Part shown: piece after piece, positions 16,562-24,820 of the stretch
How the letters are laid out: each line of letters begins with the position of its first letter
How positions within the stretch are numbered: the first letter of the stretch is position 1
Origin: JBCBGF01 sp038526915
GTDB taxonomy: Bacteria > Pseudomonadota > Alphaproteobacteria > Rhodobacterales > Rhodobacteraceae
NCBI GenBank assembly: GCA_038526915.1
Contig: JBCBGF010000001.1
Span: forward strand, 124,001-188,000
DNA: 64,000 bases
Direction: 5' to 3'
Notes under the pieces: generated by a model
The model's input: only the letters and a program-made list of their open reading frames with translations
What the model was told of the DNA's origin: nothing
The model's database searches: none
Translations under genes and position numbers: made by a program

Positions 16562-18217
16562 ATGCCCAACCGCCGTATCCTGTCGCTCTGGTTCCCGCGC
16601 CTTGGCGCCGAACGCCTCATCCGCCGCGACCCGTCGCTGGCCGAGGCGCCGTTTGCGATTGCCGAGGATCGCGGGAATATGCAGCTTCTCTCCTCCCTCT
16701 CCCCCGCCGCCCACGCCGCCGGGCTGGTGCGTGAGCAGCCCCTGCGTGATGCCCGCGCGATGTGCCCAGATCTCATCACCCGCCTGCGCAACTCTCAAGG
16801 AGAGGCCGCGTTTCTGGCCAGCCTGCGCCGCTGGGCGGGCAAGTTCAGCCCCTGGGTGGCCGAGGAAGCGCCCGATGCGCTGATCGTAGACCTGACCGGC
16901 TGCGCGCATCTGTTCGGGGGTGAGGCCACGCTGGTGGCGCAGGTGATGGAGGAGTGCGACGCCCTCGGCCTCACCGTCCAGACCGGCATCGCCGACACTG
17001 CAGGTGCCGCTTGGGCACTCGCCCGCTTCGCCGGCCAATCCGCGCCCCTCGCCCGCAGCGGCGATGCGATAGATCAGGAGGCCTACGCCACCCGCTCCCG
17101 CGCCGCCAAGCGCCGACACTGGGAACGCGGCGGGCCCGCACCCAAGGCCACGGCCCCATCCAACCGCGCCGCCCCCATCGCTGCACCGGGGCAGACTCGC
17201 ACCGCCCTCGGCCCCCTGCCCGTCGCCGCGCTACGCCTTGATGAAGACACAGTGGCCGAACTCACCCGCCTGGGCCTGCGCCGGATCGACGATCTCGCCG
17301 GCCAGCCCCGCGCCGCGCTGGGCCGCCGCTTTGGCCGCGCGCTCGTGCAACGGCTCGACCAGGCGCTGGGGATCGAACCCGAACCGATCTCACCCGCCAA
17401 ACCGCCCATGCATTTCGCCGTGCGCCTGACCCTGCCCGAACCCATCGGGCTAGAGTCCGACATCGCTGCCGCCATCGACCGCCTGCTGCCTCGGCTGTCC
17501 GAGATGCTGACGGAAAAGGGCCGCGGCGCGCGGCGGGTGCGGATGGAATGCCACCGCGCCGATCACACGATGCAATGGGTAGAGGTGGGCCTTGCCCGCC
17601 CGACCGCCTCGCCAGACCGCATTCGCCCGCTTCTGACCATGAAACTGGCCGAGATCGACGCAGGCTTCGGTATCGACCGGGTGCGGATCACCGCCCCTGT
17701 CACCGAACCGCTGCATGCCCATCAGCATCGCGGCCACCTGGAAGCCTCGCAAAACGCGATGCGGCAGCTCAATGCCAACACCGCCATCGACGACCTAATC
17801 GGCAAGATCGGTGCGCGGATCGGGCTTGAGGCCGTCACTCGCCTGCACCCCGCCGACAGTCATATCCCTGAAAAAGCCGCCCGCGTGATGGCCGCCGCCT
17901 GGTCGGAACCCGCGCAGAACTGGCCCGCTGCACCCACGCCCCGCCCGCTCACCCTCTGGCGACCCGAACCCGTCACCGCCGAAGACACCCCCGATCCCCC
18001 GCTCAGCTTCCGCTGGCGCCGCCGCGCGTTCGAGACGGTCGCGGCCAGCGGCCCCGAGCGCATCGCGCCTGAATGGTGGCTGGATGAGCCCGACTGGCGC
18101 ACCGGCGTGCGCGATTACTGGCGGGTGACGACGGCGGATGGGGACCGGCTGTGGCTCTACTACGCCCATGGCGGCACGATGTCGGCGGGGTGGTTCTGTC
18201 AGGGGGCCTTTGCCTGA
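16562..18217 (+). CDS. imuB: ImuB, Y-family polymerase-like mutasome protein
   Basis: This encodes 551 residues. ImuB is a catalytically inactive Y-family polymerase homologue that links ImuA and DnaE2 to the beta clamp in damage-induced mutagenesis. The N-terminus (MPNRRILSLWFPRLGAERL) and the palm-like LIVDLTGCAHLFGGE are typical. The acidic SxDE catalytic motif of DinB-type enzymes is absent. A long C-terminal region ends WRVTTADGDRLWLYYAHGG. The LexA box directly upstream supports SOS control. Unusually, no imuA lies upstream (a cytochrome gene is there instead), and dnaE2 is not in the window. Confidence 0.9.
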   Translation: MPNRRILSLWFPRLGAERLIRRDPSLAEAPFAIAEDRGNMQLLSSLSPAAHAAGLVREQPLRDARAMCPDLITRLRNSQGEAAFLASLRRWAGKFSPWVAEEAPDALIVDLTGCAHLFGGEATLVAQVMEECDALGLTVQTGIADTAGAAWALARFAGQSAPLARSGDAIDQEAYATRSRAAKRRHWERGGPAPKATAPSNRAAPIAAPGQTRTALGPLPVAALRLDEDTVAELTRLGLRRIDDLAGQPRAALGRRFGRALVQRLDQALGIEPEPISPAKPPMHFAVRLTLPEPIGLESDIAAAIDRLLPRLSEMLTEKGRGARRVRMECHRADHTMQWVEVGLARPTASPDRIRPLLTMKLAEIDAGFGIDRVRITAPVTEPLHAHQHRGHLEASQNAMRQLNANTAIDDLIGKIGARIGLEAVTRLHPADSHIPEKAARVMAAAWSEPAQNWPAAPTPRPLTLWRPEPVTAEDTPDPPLSFRWRRRAFETVAASGPERIAPEWWLDEPDWRTGVRDYWRVTTADGDRLWLYYAHGGTMSAGWFCQGAFA

Positions 18218-18220
18218 GCC

Positions 18221-18330
18221 CAAAACGCAAAACGCCCCGGCCAAGGCCAGAGCGTCTTTAAGCGAGGTCCCCGGTGCCGCGGGCTGGGTGGGGGCTGTTA
18301 ATCCGCAGCACCGGGGTAGCGTATTTCTCG
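18221..18330 (-). ncRNA. Candidate small RNA, or paired hairpins beyond imuB
   Basis: Read on the minus strand, a long stem (CCCCGGTGC at 18269-18277 with GCACCGGGG at 18308-18316, extended inside by GCGG/CCGC) closes a loop containing the C-rich run CCCCCACCC. A second hairpin follows (18232-18255), then TTTTGCGTTTT, a good factor-independent terminator. On the plus strand the same hairpins lack a T-run, so a minus-strand transcript of about 100 bases is the better reading. C-rich loops are typical of Rhodobacter regulatory RNAs. No convincing promoter was identified. The alternative is a simple terminator for imuB. Confidence 0.4.
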
Positions 18331-18457
18331 CTATGACGTCAGGTTTCACGTATAAACGGGGCCGCAAAACGGTGCGCGTCGTCCGTTTCCGCGGTTATTT
18401 TGTGGCATTTCCTAGGCGGGGCTTGATTTCACGCGGCCCCCTCGCCAGTCTTCGCTG

Positions 18458-18793
18458 ATGAACATGCAAACGCCCCAACGCCCTAGTTCCAGCGAACAGG
18501 TTGTGTTTGATCGCAAGGAATTAGGCCAGATTCTGGGCGTTTACGGTCGGATGGTCGCCGCCGGGGAATGGCGCGACTACGGCATGTCTTTCCTGCGCGA
18601 CGTCGCCGTCTTCTCAATCTTTCGCCGCGCTGCCGAGCACCCGATCTACCGCATCGAAAAACGCCCGAAACTGCGCGACAAACAGGGGATGTATTCAGTG
18701 ATCGGCATGGACGGGCGGATTCTCAAGCGCGGGCACGATCTGCGCACGGTCTTGCGTGTTCTCGAACGCAAACTGATCCGCGCCGTCGATTAA
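18458..18793 (+). CDS. DUF2794 family protein
   Basis: This is a 111-residue soluble protein that matches the alphaproteobacterial DUF2794 family throughout. Characteristic segments are FDRKELGQILGVYGRMVAAGEWRDYGM, VFSIFRRAAEHPIYRIEKRPKLRDKQGMYSVIGMDGRILKRG and the C-terminal TVLRVLERKL. Its function is not known. It ends convergently with the NlpC/P60 gene, the two stops overlapping by four bases. Confidence 0.92.
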   Translation: MNMQTPQRPSSSEQVVFDRKELGQILGVYGRMVAAGEWRDYGMSFLRDVAVFSIFRRAAEHPIYRIEKRPKLRDKQGMYSVIGMDGRILKRGHDLRTVLRVLERKLIRAVD

Positions 18794-19614
18794 ACCCGCC
18801 GCCGCACCGTCATCCCCGCCCCTTCCTGCGCCTCGATCCGCGCTAGGGCAGCCTCCAGTGGCTCATAGGCCACCGCCATGTGATGCGCATTCGCGTGGAT
18901 CAGAGTGCCCGCATCCACCGCAATCGCCACATGGCCCTTCCAGAAGTACAAATCCCCACGCGCCACCGGGGCATCCATAGCAATCTCGTCCCCAAATCCC
19001 GCAGCCTGTAAATCGCTGTCCGCCGGACAATCGCGACCGGCCGATACCGCCGCGATCTGCACCAGCCCAGAACAATCAATGCCCCAAGCGCTATTCCCGC
19101 CCCACAAATACGGCGTCCCAAAGAACAGCTGCGCCACCGTCACCATATCCTGAAACGGCACCTCCAACGGGCGCAGGTGCGACTTGGGCACATGGGCACC
19201 GTCCTGAAGTTCAAGATGCGTCCGCTCTTCGGCCACGACCCGCACCCGCGACCCAAAGCTTAAGGGATACAGGTCGGGCGCTTTGACATCCGGCGCCGCA
19301 TAGGCGTGCGTGGCCCGCGTCGCGACAAAGTGGGTCGCTTCAACCGCCGGACCCAGCGCTGACGCCTCCAGATACCCGACATAGCCGTCCTTCTCGGCCC
19401 GGCCAAAGGCCCAACCATCCGCCTCGTCCAGCGAAAAGAAACCGTCGCCAAACAAAAGCTCGCGGTCCCGCTTGCCTGCCGGGGCATCGCGCAGCGGAGC
19501 AACCGGGCTGGTGATGCTCCGCCGCTCGCCGGCGACCACGGAACGGTCCGCCGACCCATCCTCAAACCCCTGCAACACGACCCGCGCATTGCCGGGAAAA
19601 AACCGACGATCCAT
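18790..19614 (-). CDS. NlpC/P60 family peptidase with SH3-like domain
   Basis: This encodes 274 residues. An N-terminal bacterial SH3-like region (about 30-145) precedes a C40 cysteine peptidase domain: catalytic Cys in WGIDCSGLVQ, His in GHVAIAVDAG, and the third polar residue in LIHANAHH. Such enzymes cleave peptidoglycan peptides or their turnover products. No signal peptide is visible, which fits the cytoplasmic murein-recycling members. Its ATG overlaps by one base the stop of the upstream leucyl aminopeptidase, so the two peptidases probably form an operon. Confidence 0.88.
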   Translation of the reverse strand: MDRRFFPGNARVVLQGFEDGSADRSVVAGERRSITSPVAPLRDAPAGKRDRELLFGDGFFSLDEADGWAFGRAEKDGYVGYLEASALGPAVEATHFVATRATHAYAAPDVKAPDLYPLSFGSRVRVVAEERTHLELQDGAHVPKSHLRPLEVPFQDMVTVAQLFFGTPYLWGGNSAWGIDCSGLVQIAAVSAGRDCPADSDLQAAGFGDEIAMDAPVARGDLYFWKGHVAIAVDAGTLIHANAHHMAVAYEPLEAALARIEAQEGAGMTVRRRV

Positions 19615-20999
19615 CAGCCCGCGATCTCGGGCAGCGCTTGCAGCAGGGCCCGTGCCCCTTGCCCCACGCCACCCTTGGGCCGTGCCGATGCCGGGCTCGG
19701 GTTCCAGCCGTAGATGTCAAAATGCACATAGCGCGGCGCCCTTTCGACAAACCGCCGCAAAAACAGGGCGGCCGTGATCGATCCCGCGAACCCACCCCTG
19801 GGCGCATTGTCCAGATCGGCGATACCCGGTTCGATCATCGCCTCATACGGCTCCCAAAATGGCATCCGCCACACAGGGTCGCGCACCTCCAACGCCGCCG
19901 TCTCAAGCATGCGCGCGGTCGCGCTATCGTCAGTGTAGAACGGCGCAAGATCAGGCCCCACGGCCACCCGCGCAGCACCTGTCAGCGTCGCCATGGACAC
20001 CAAGAGATCACACTCTTCCTCATCGGCCAGCGCCAGCGCATCGGCCAGAACCAGCCGCCCTTCGGCATCGGTGTTGTTCACCTCAACACTCAATCCCTTG
20101 CGCGAGGTCAGGATATCCTGCGGTCGAAACGAAGCGCTGCTAACGCTGTTTTCCACTGCCGGAACCAGAACCCGCAGGGTCACCGGCAGATCCAGCGCCA
20201 TGATCATATGCGCCAGCCCCAGAACGGTGGCCGCGCCGCCCATATCCTTTTTCATCAGGCCCATCGATCCACCGGGCTTGAGGTTCAGGCCACCCGTGTC
20301 AAAGCACACGCCCTTGCCGACCAGCGTTACCCGCGGCCCGCCATTGCCCCAGCGCATGTCGATCAGCCGCGGTGCGCGATCGGCGGCACGGCCCACCGCG
20401 TGGATCATCGGGAAGTTCTGTTCAAGCAACGCCTCACCGGTGACCACGTTAATCGCGGCCCCAAACGCGGTCGCCAGTTTACGCGCCTCGCCCTCAAGCT
20501 CCGGCGGGCCCATATCCGCTGCTGGCGTATTGATCAGATCGCGGGTCAGGGCTTCGCCGGCAGCAACCGCCTCCAATCGCGCGGCATCGACACCAGCAGG
20601 GGCGATCAGATCCGCCTTCGGGCCCGGCAACGACGCATAGCGATCATAGCGGTATCCGGCCAAAAGCCACCCAAGCGCCGCCTCGTCCAGCGCAGCACCC
20701 GTTAGGCCAGGCTGCAGCGCATAGATGCCTTCAGGCAAGGAAGCCCGCGCATCGGCAAAGCGAAACCGCCCGCGTCGGTGATCCGCTGCCGTGCCCATGC
20801 CCACAGCGGCCATCGCAATCGATCCATCGCTGCGTGGGATAGCGAGGGTTTGCCCAGCATTTGCACGGAATCCATTTGCGTTGGCCCAGGCAGCGTCGGC
20901 AGGGCTCAATGCACCCAACCACTCCTCCAACTCATCCTTTGCAACGGTATGAAGCGGGATCGCCGCGGTCGTTTCGGCAGCAAACGTCAGTGCGGTCAT
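19614..20999 (-). CDS. M17 family leucyl aminopeptidase
   Basis: This encodes 461 residues, a cytosolic di-metal exopeptidase. The catalytic C-terminal domain carries the M17 signature NTDAEGRLVLADAL, the metal-binding GKGVCFDTGGLNLK with the Lys/Asp pair, and MATLTGAARVAVG. The N-terminal domain is shorter and more divergent than in E. coli PepA, as usual for this alphaproteobacterial subgroup. It is followed by the NlpC/P60 gene with a one-base overlap. Confidence 0.92.
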   Translation of the reverse strand: MTALTFAAETTAAIPLHTVAKDELEEWLGALSPADAAWANANGFRANAGQTLAIPRSDGSIAMAAVGMGTAADHRRGRFRFADARASLPEGIYALQPGLTGAALDEAALGWLLAGYRYDRYASLPGPKADLIAPAGVDAARLEAVAAGEALTRDLINTPAADMGPPELEGEARKLATAFGAAINVVTGEALLEQNFPMIHAVGRAADRAPRLIDMRWGNGGPRVTLVGKGVCFDTGGLNLKPGGSMGLMKKDMGGAATVLGLAHMIMALDLPVTLRVLVPAVENSVSSASFRPQDILTSRKGLSVEVNNTDAEGRLVLADALALADEEECDLLVSMATLTGAARVAVGPDLAPFYTDDSATARMLETAALEVRDPVWRMPFWEPYEAMIEPGIADLDNAPRGGFAGSITAALFLRRFVERAPRYVHFDIYGWNPSPASARPKGGVGQGARALLQALPEIAG

Positions 21000-21060
21000 G
21001 GCGCTCCGGTCCTTGGGGTGGGGTCAACCTATCCGGTGCAGCCCCGCCCGCAAGGGGTCA

Positions 21061-21441
21061 TCACAACGACATGTCGTGCGTCGACCAGACCGACACCAAC
21101 GATTTCTCCCCCACGCGGACAAGCCGCGCGACAATCGCAAAGGCGGCAGCCGCGTCGCCACGCCGTAACGGATGGGCCAAAGCGCTGGCCACTGTGGCCA
21201 AGGTGACCAGCCCCAGTTCTTCGGCGATCGACCCCAGCGAATCCGCATGGTCGATCATCCGTTCCCAATCGCCGTCTGACTTGGCCCGTTCCACACGGTT
21301 TAGCACCAAGGCCAGGTCTTCCAACGCCCGACCGACAAAGCGTTCAGCGGCCCCTTTGCCGATCTGGCGCACCAGGTTTTCAATGCAGGAAGGGTCCACG
21401 AACGGGGTGTCGTGGGGCACCAAGCGGGTCACAGGTGTCAA
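21061..21441 (-). CDS. Hpt-domain-like protein
   Basis: This is a 126-residue, largely helical protein. The segment DWERMIDHADSLGSIAEELGL resembles the phospho-acceptor helix of histidine phosphotransfer domains, with the candidate His at about residue 64. The usual Lys-Gly after that His is not well preserved (DSLGS), so phosphotransfer is uncertain. No kinase or response regulator gene is nearby. It lies upstream of the M17 aminopeptidase on the same strand with a 61-base gap. Confidence 0.6.
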   Translation of the reverse strand: MTPVTRLVPHDTPFVDPSCIENLVRQIGKGAAERFVGRALEDLALVLNRVERAKSDGDWERMIDHADSLGSIAEELGLVTLATVASALAHPLRRGDAAAAFAIVARLVRVGEKSLVSVWSTHDMSL

Positions 21442-21793
21442 AGCAGTCAGTCCATCATCTTGTCGCGTCAGATCTAGAATCAGAGCGTCAAGAATGGGTT
21501 TCCAATGGCGGGCGTTCCCCGCAAATTCTTTGGACCGGCCGGTCGGGTGCTCAATTTTCTTGCACCTTCGACCCGACCCGCCGGACCGACTGCTCGCAAC
21601 GGGTCTTGCCTGAGGAATTCGTTATTGGGCCATGCTGGCCACGTATCTGTCCCTAATTCGGGTGGCACGGGCCAGCCACACGGCCCGCACCACCAAAACT
21701 GGAAGGGTCATTCGCTAGAGAGGCCGATTTACTGGACGAGGGGCGAGAGAGACCAGCAAGTCAGCCCCGGCCGGCAACGGCCGGGGTCGGCTA
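21442..21793. other. Gene-free stretch with hairpins
   Basis: No convincing coding frame is seen. An 8-bp stem GGTCGGGT/ACCCGACC spans 21541-21578. Another structured stretch at about 21660-21697 pairs GGTGG...CGGGCC with GGCCCG...CCACC. A strong 9-bp hairpin is at 21765-21786. The last one is just past the stop of the small minus-strand gene and may end or protect its transcript. Confidence 0.5.
21765..21786. terminator. Hairpin after the 61-residue gene
   Basis: CCCCGGCCG-GCAA-CGGCCGGGG is a perfect 9-bp stem with a 4-base loop, starting eight bases beyond the stop of the gene at 21794-21979. No T-run follows on either strand, so it may act as a mRNA 3' stabiliser rather than as an intrinsic terminator. 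Confidence 0.5.
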
Positions 21794-21979
21794 TTATGCT
21801 GCGATCGTGCTGTCCTCAACCGAACGCGACGACACAAAGCCGACGACTGGCGAGGTGGAGGTGTGCTTGGACGAGCCGCGGAAATCGCTCAGGGAGACGA
21901 GCTTGGATTTACGAACAGCGACATGCTGCAGAGCGGCGAGACGGTTTGCGCGAGCTTTTTCAGTGAGCTTGGCGATCAT
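21794..21979 (-). CDS. Small hypothetical protein, 61 residues
   Basis: The protein starts MIAKLTEKARANRLAALQH and is basic and probably helical over its first 30 residues, then Ser/Thr-rich to the end. I recognise no family. Translation is well supported by AAGGAG eight bases upstream of the ATG, and a strong hairpin follows the stop. The gene stands alone between the Hpt-like gene and asd, with a leader region of more than 380 bases upstream. Confidence 0.55.
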   Translation of the reverse strand: MIAKLTEKARANRLAALQHVAVRKSKLVSLSDFRGSSKHTSTSPVVGFVSSRSVEDSTIAA

Positions 21980-22361
21980 TTTTGGTTCTCCTTGAGTTCG
22001 TAGACAACACTTACAAAGAAGAACAATCGTTACTTTTTTCTGAGGGTCTGTGTTTTCGTTTGGTCTTGGTTAAGAAGTCTGGCCGCGGGAGGGACCCGCT
22101 GACTGATCGGCAGGTTCTTGCCGACTTGGGGCAGGAATTGAGAGAAATTGCGGCCAAAATGTGGAATTTGACCGTTTCGCCCTGTTCTCACCTTATCGCG
22201 AACACTGATTGTTTTACTCGGCTCGACAATGCGCGCGAGCCACCGTCAATCCTATCCCATCGGTGCATAACGAACCGCGCGTGCAAACAAACGTTTTGCG
22301 CCATGCCGATCGGGATCCGGCCGATTCTCATTAACCAGCCGCCCCGATCGCGCAGGCTACC
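21980..22361. other. Intergenic region between small gene and asd
   Basis: This stretch is less GC-rich than its surroundings. It probably holds the promoter of the small minus-strand gene. Two weak hairpins are seen (GCGGG-AGGGA-CCCGC and CGGCA-GGTTCT-TGCCG near 22085-22130). A plus-strand open frame crosses it but has poor codon choice and no ribosome binding site, so I do not call it. Confidence 0.5.
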
Positions 22362-23384
22362 TCAGCCTTTTTGCAGAATGCGATTGCCGTAAAGCTCGGC
22401 GATCTGCACCGCGTTCAACGCAGCGCCCTTGCGCAGGTTGTCACTGACGCACCACAGGTTGAGCCCGTTCTCAATCGTGCTGTCCTGCCGAATGCGGCTG
22501 ATGAACGTGGCAAAGTCGCCCACGCACTCAACAGGCGTCACATACCCGCCATCCTCGCGCTTATCGACCACCAGAATGCCTGGACTTTGACGCAGGATGT
22601 CGCGCGCCTCATCTTCATCCAGGAAATCCTCGAACTCAATGTTCACCGCTTCCGAGTGGCCGACAAAGACAGGCACGCGCACGCACGTCGCCGTCACCTT
22701 GATCGATGTGTCGATGATCTTCTTGGTCTCGGCCACCATCTTCCATTCTTCCTTGGTGGATCCATCCTCCATGAAGACGTCGATATGCGGGATCACGTTA
22801 AAGGCGATCTGCTTGGTGAACTTCGCGGCGTCGACCTCTTGCCCGGGCACGTACATGCCCTTGGTCTGGTCCCACAGCTCATCAATGCCCTCTTTCCCGG
22901 CGCCTGAGACCGACTGATAGGTCGACACCACCACCCGCTTGATCCGTGCGCGGTCATGCAAGGGCTTCAGCGCCACCACCATCTGCGCGGTTGAGCAGTT
23001 GGGATTGGCGATGATCATCCGGTTCTTGTAGCCCTCGATCGCGTCCGCGTTCACTTCCGGCACGATCAGCGGGATGTCGGGCTCATACCGATAAAGCGAT
23101 GAGTTATCGATGACGAGGCACCCGGCCTTCGCGGCCTTGGGCGCATATGTCTTGGTCGGGCCCGATCCGATCGCGAAAAGCGCGATATCCCAGCCCTCAA
23201 AATCGAACGTATCCAGATCCTGAGTCTTCAGGGTCGTGTCGCCAAAGCTGACCTCGGTGCCCAGCGACTTGCGCGAGGCAAGCGCGGCCACTTCATCCAC
23301 CGGGAACTGGCGCTCGGCCAGGATGTTCAGCATTTCGCGGCCCACATTGCCCGTGGCGCCCGCAACAACCACACGATAGCCCAT
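22362..23384 (-). CDS. asd: Aspartate-semialdehyde dehydrogenase
   Basis: This encodes 340 residues. The enzyme reduces aspartyl phosphate with NADPH to aspartate semialdehyde, the branch point to lysine/diaminopimelate, threonine and methionine. The N-terminal nucleotide-binding motif VVAGATGNVGREML, the catalytic Cys130 in NPNCSTAQMV, and the substrate-binding VSTYQSVSGAGKEG are all present. The gene stands alone, with hemA upstream on the same strand. Confidence 0.96.
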   Translation of the reverse strand: MGYRVVVAGATGNVGREMLNILAERQFPVDEVAALASRKSLGTEVSFGDTTLKTQDLDTFDFEGWDIALFAIGSGPTKTYAPKAAKAGCLVIDNSSLYRYEPDIPLIVPEVNADAIEGYKNRMIIANPNCSTAQMVVALKPLHDRARIKRVVVSTYQSVSGAGKEGIDELWDQTKGMYVPGQEVDAAKFTKQIAFNVIPHIDVFMEDGSTKEEWKMVAETKKIIDTSIKVTATCVRVPVFVGHSEAVNIEFEDFLDEDEARDILRQSPGILVVDKREDGGYVTPVECVGDFATFISRIRQDSTIENGLNLWCVSDNLRKGAALNAVQIAELYGNRILQKG

Positions 23385-23536
23385 TGAGGCTCTCCTTCAC
23401 GTCCAACCCGCGCCTCTTAGCGGGTTCACCGTCGCGGTGAAAGAGGGGCGCGGGCCGGTTGACGCAAAAGCCGCAAGGGCTGCCTCCCGGGGCAGCCGGG
23501 GTAACGCAACTGCGCGCCGCAGAGTCAGCCGTTTGG

Positions 23537-23562
23537 GTTGGCATCTTAGATCAAATGCCAAC
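23537..23562 (-). terminator. Hairpin downstream of hemA
   Basis: GTTGGCAT and ATGCCAAC form an 8-bp perfect inverted repeat with a 10-base loop, 38 bases past the hemA stop. It is a plausible end of the long hemA-side PGC transcript, though no T-run follows. Confidence 0.45.
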
Positions 23563-23599
23563 ACCCTAGTCCGCGAAAGACTGCCCTGGCGTCTAGGCG

Positions 23600-24820
23600 T
23601 CAGGCAACCTGCCGCGCGATGGCGCAATGGCTCCAGAGTTCTGACAAGGCATCCACGAGATACGCGATATCATTGTCCGAATGCAGCGGCGATGGCGTGA
23701 TCCGAAGCCGTTCCGTGCCTTTCGGCACCGTGGGATAGTTGATGGGCTGCACATAGATGCCCCACTCATCCATCAACATGTCGGAAATCATCCGGCATTT
23801 GACAGGATCTTTGATCATGACCGGAATGATGTGGCTAGGGTTGGGCAGATGCGGGATGCCGATCGCCTCCAATTGGTCGCGCAGCTTTGCCACCTGCCGC
23901 CGTTGGCGCATCCGTTCAAACTCCGAAACCTTCAGATGCTGGATCGACGCCGTTGCCGCCGCCGCCACTGCGGGCGGAAGGGCCGTGGTAAAGATAAATC
24001 CGCTCGCAAACGAACGGATGAAATCGCACAGCGCGGCAGACCCGGTGATATAGCCCCCGAACGTCCCGAACGCCTTGCCCAGCGTCCCTTCGATCAGGGT
24101 GATCCGGTCCATCAACCCTTCGCGTTCGGCAACACCGCCACCGCGGGGTCCGTACATGCCCACGGCATGCACCTCATCGAGATAGGTCATCGCCCCGTGT
24201 TTTTCGGCGACCTCCACGATCTCTTTGATCGGCGCGATGTCCCCGTCCATCGAATAGACGCTTTCAAAGGCCACGATCTTGGGCCGATCCGCCGGAATGG
24301 CCGCCAGCTTGCGGTCGAGGTCATCAGGGTCGTTATGCGCCCAGATCACCTTGTCGGCCCGGCTGTGCCGGATGCCTTCGATCATCGAGGCATGGTTCAG
24401 CGCGTCCGACAGGATGACCGCACCTGGCAGTCGTGCGCCCAGCGTCGACAGGGCCGCCCAGTTCGACACATAGCCGGACGAGAACAGCAAGGCCGCTTCC
24501 TTGTTGTGTAGGTCCGCCAACTCCCGCTCCAACAGCAGGTGATGGTGGTTTGTCCCGCTAATGTTCCGCGTGCCGCCTGCGCCCGTGCCGCAGGCCTCCG
24601 CCGTCTCAACCATCGCGCGCACCACATCGGGGTGCTGACCCATTCCAAGGTAGTCATTCGAACACCAGACAGTGATCTCACGCGTTCCGCCTTCGTGGTG
24701 GTTGTGGGCACGCGGGAAGTGGCCGCATTTCCTCTCTAGCTCGGCAAAGATCCGATAGTTCCCCTCGTCCTTCAGATCGGCTAGTTGGGCCTCGAACAGC
24801 GCATCAAAGTCCATTGGCAT
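23600..24820 (-). CDS. hemA: 5-aminolevulinate synthase
   Basis: This encodes 406 residues, a PLP enzyme that condenses glycine and succinyl-CoA to 5-aminolevulinate, the first step of tetrapyrrole synthesis in alphaproteobacteria. The PLP lysine is K249 in EGTLGKAFGTFGGY. The Gly-rich GTGAGGTRNISGTNHHH and the Asp in LDEVHAVGMYG are conserved. It is the last gene of the bchF-to-hemA run and overlaps the puhE end by 17 bases. Its position in the PGC links precursor supply to bacteriochlorophyll demand. Confidence 0.96.
   Translation of the reverse strand: MPMDFDALFEAQLADLKDEGNYRIFAELERKCGHFPRAHNHHEGGTREITVWCSNDYLGMGQHPDVVRAMVETAEACGTGAGGTRNISGTNHHHLLLERELADLHNKEAALLFSSGYVSNWAALSTLGARLPGAVILSDALNHASMIEGIRHSRADKVIWAHNDPDDLDRKLAAIPADRPKIVAFESVYSMDGDIAPIKEIVEVAEKHGAMTYLDEVHAVGMYGPRGGGVAEREGLMDRITLIEGTLGKAFGTFGGYITGSAALCDFIRSFASGFIFTTALPPAVAAAATASIQHLKVSEFERMRQRRQVAKLRDQLEAIGIPHLPNPSHIIPVMIKDPVKCRMISDMLMDEWGIYVQPINYPTVPKGTERLRITPSPLHSDNDIAYLVDALSELWSHCAIARQVA

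Noticed and set aside
18269..18316. Resemblance of the hairpin to SRP or 6S RNA
   Set aside because: The GGAAG-type SRP loop and the large central 6S bubble are both missing, so only a generic small RNA candidate is kept.
21541..21600. tRNA-like TTCGACCC segment
   Set aside because: No cloverleaf with acceptor and anticodon arms can be drawn around it.
21982..22392. Plus-strand open frame of 136 codons across the small-gene leader
   Set aside because: It needs a TTG start, lacks a ribosome binding site, overlaps asd on the opposite strand and has codon use unlike the neighbours.
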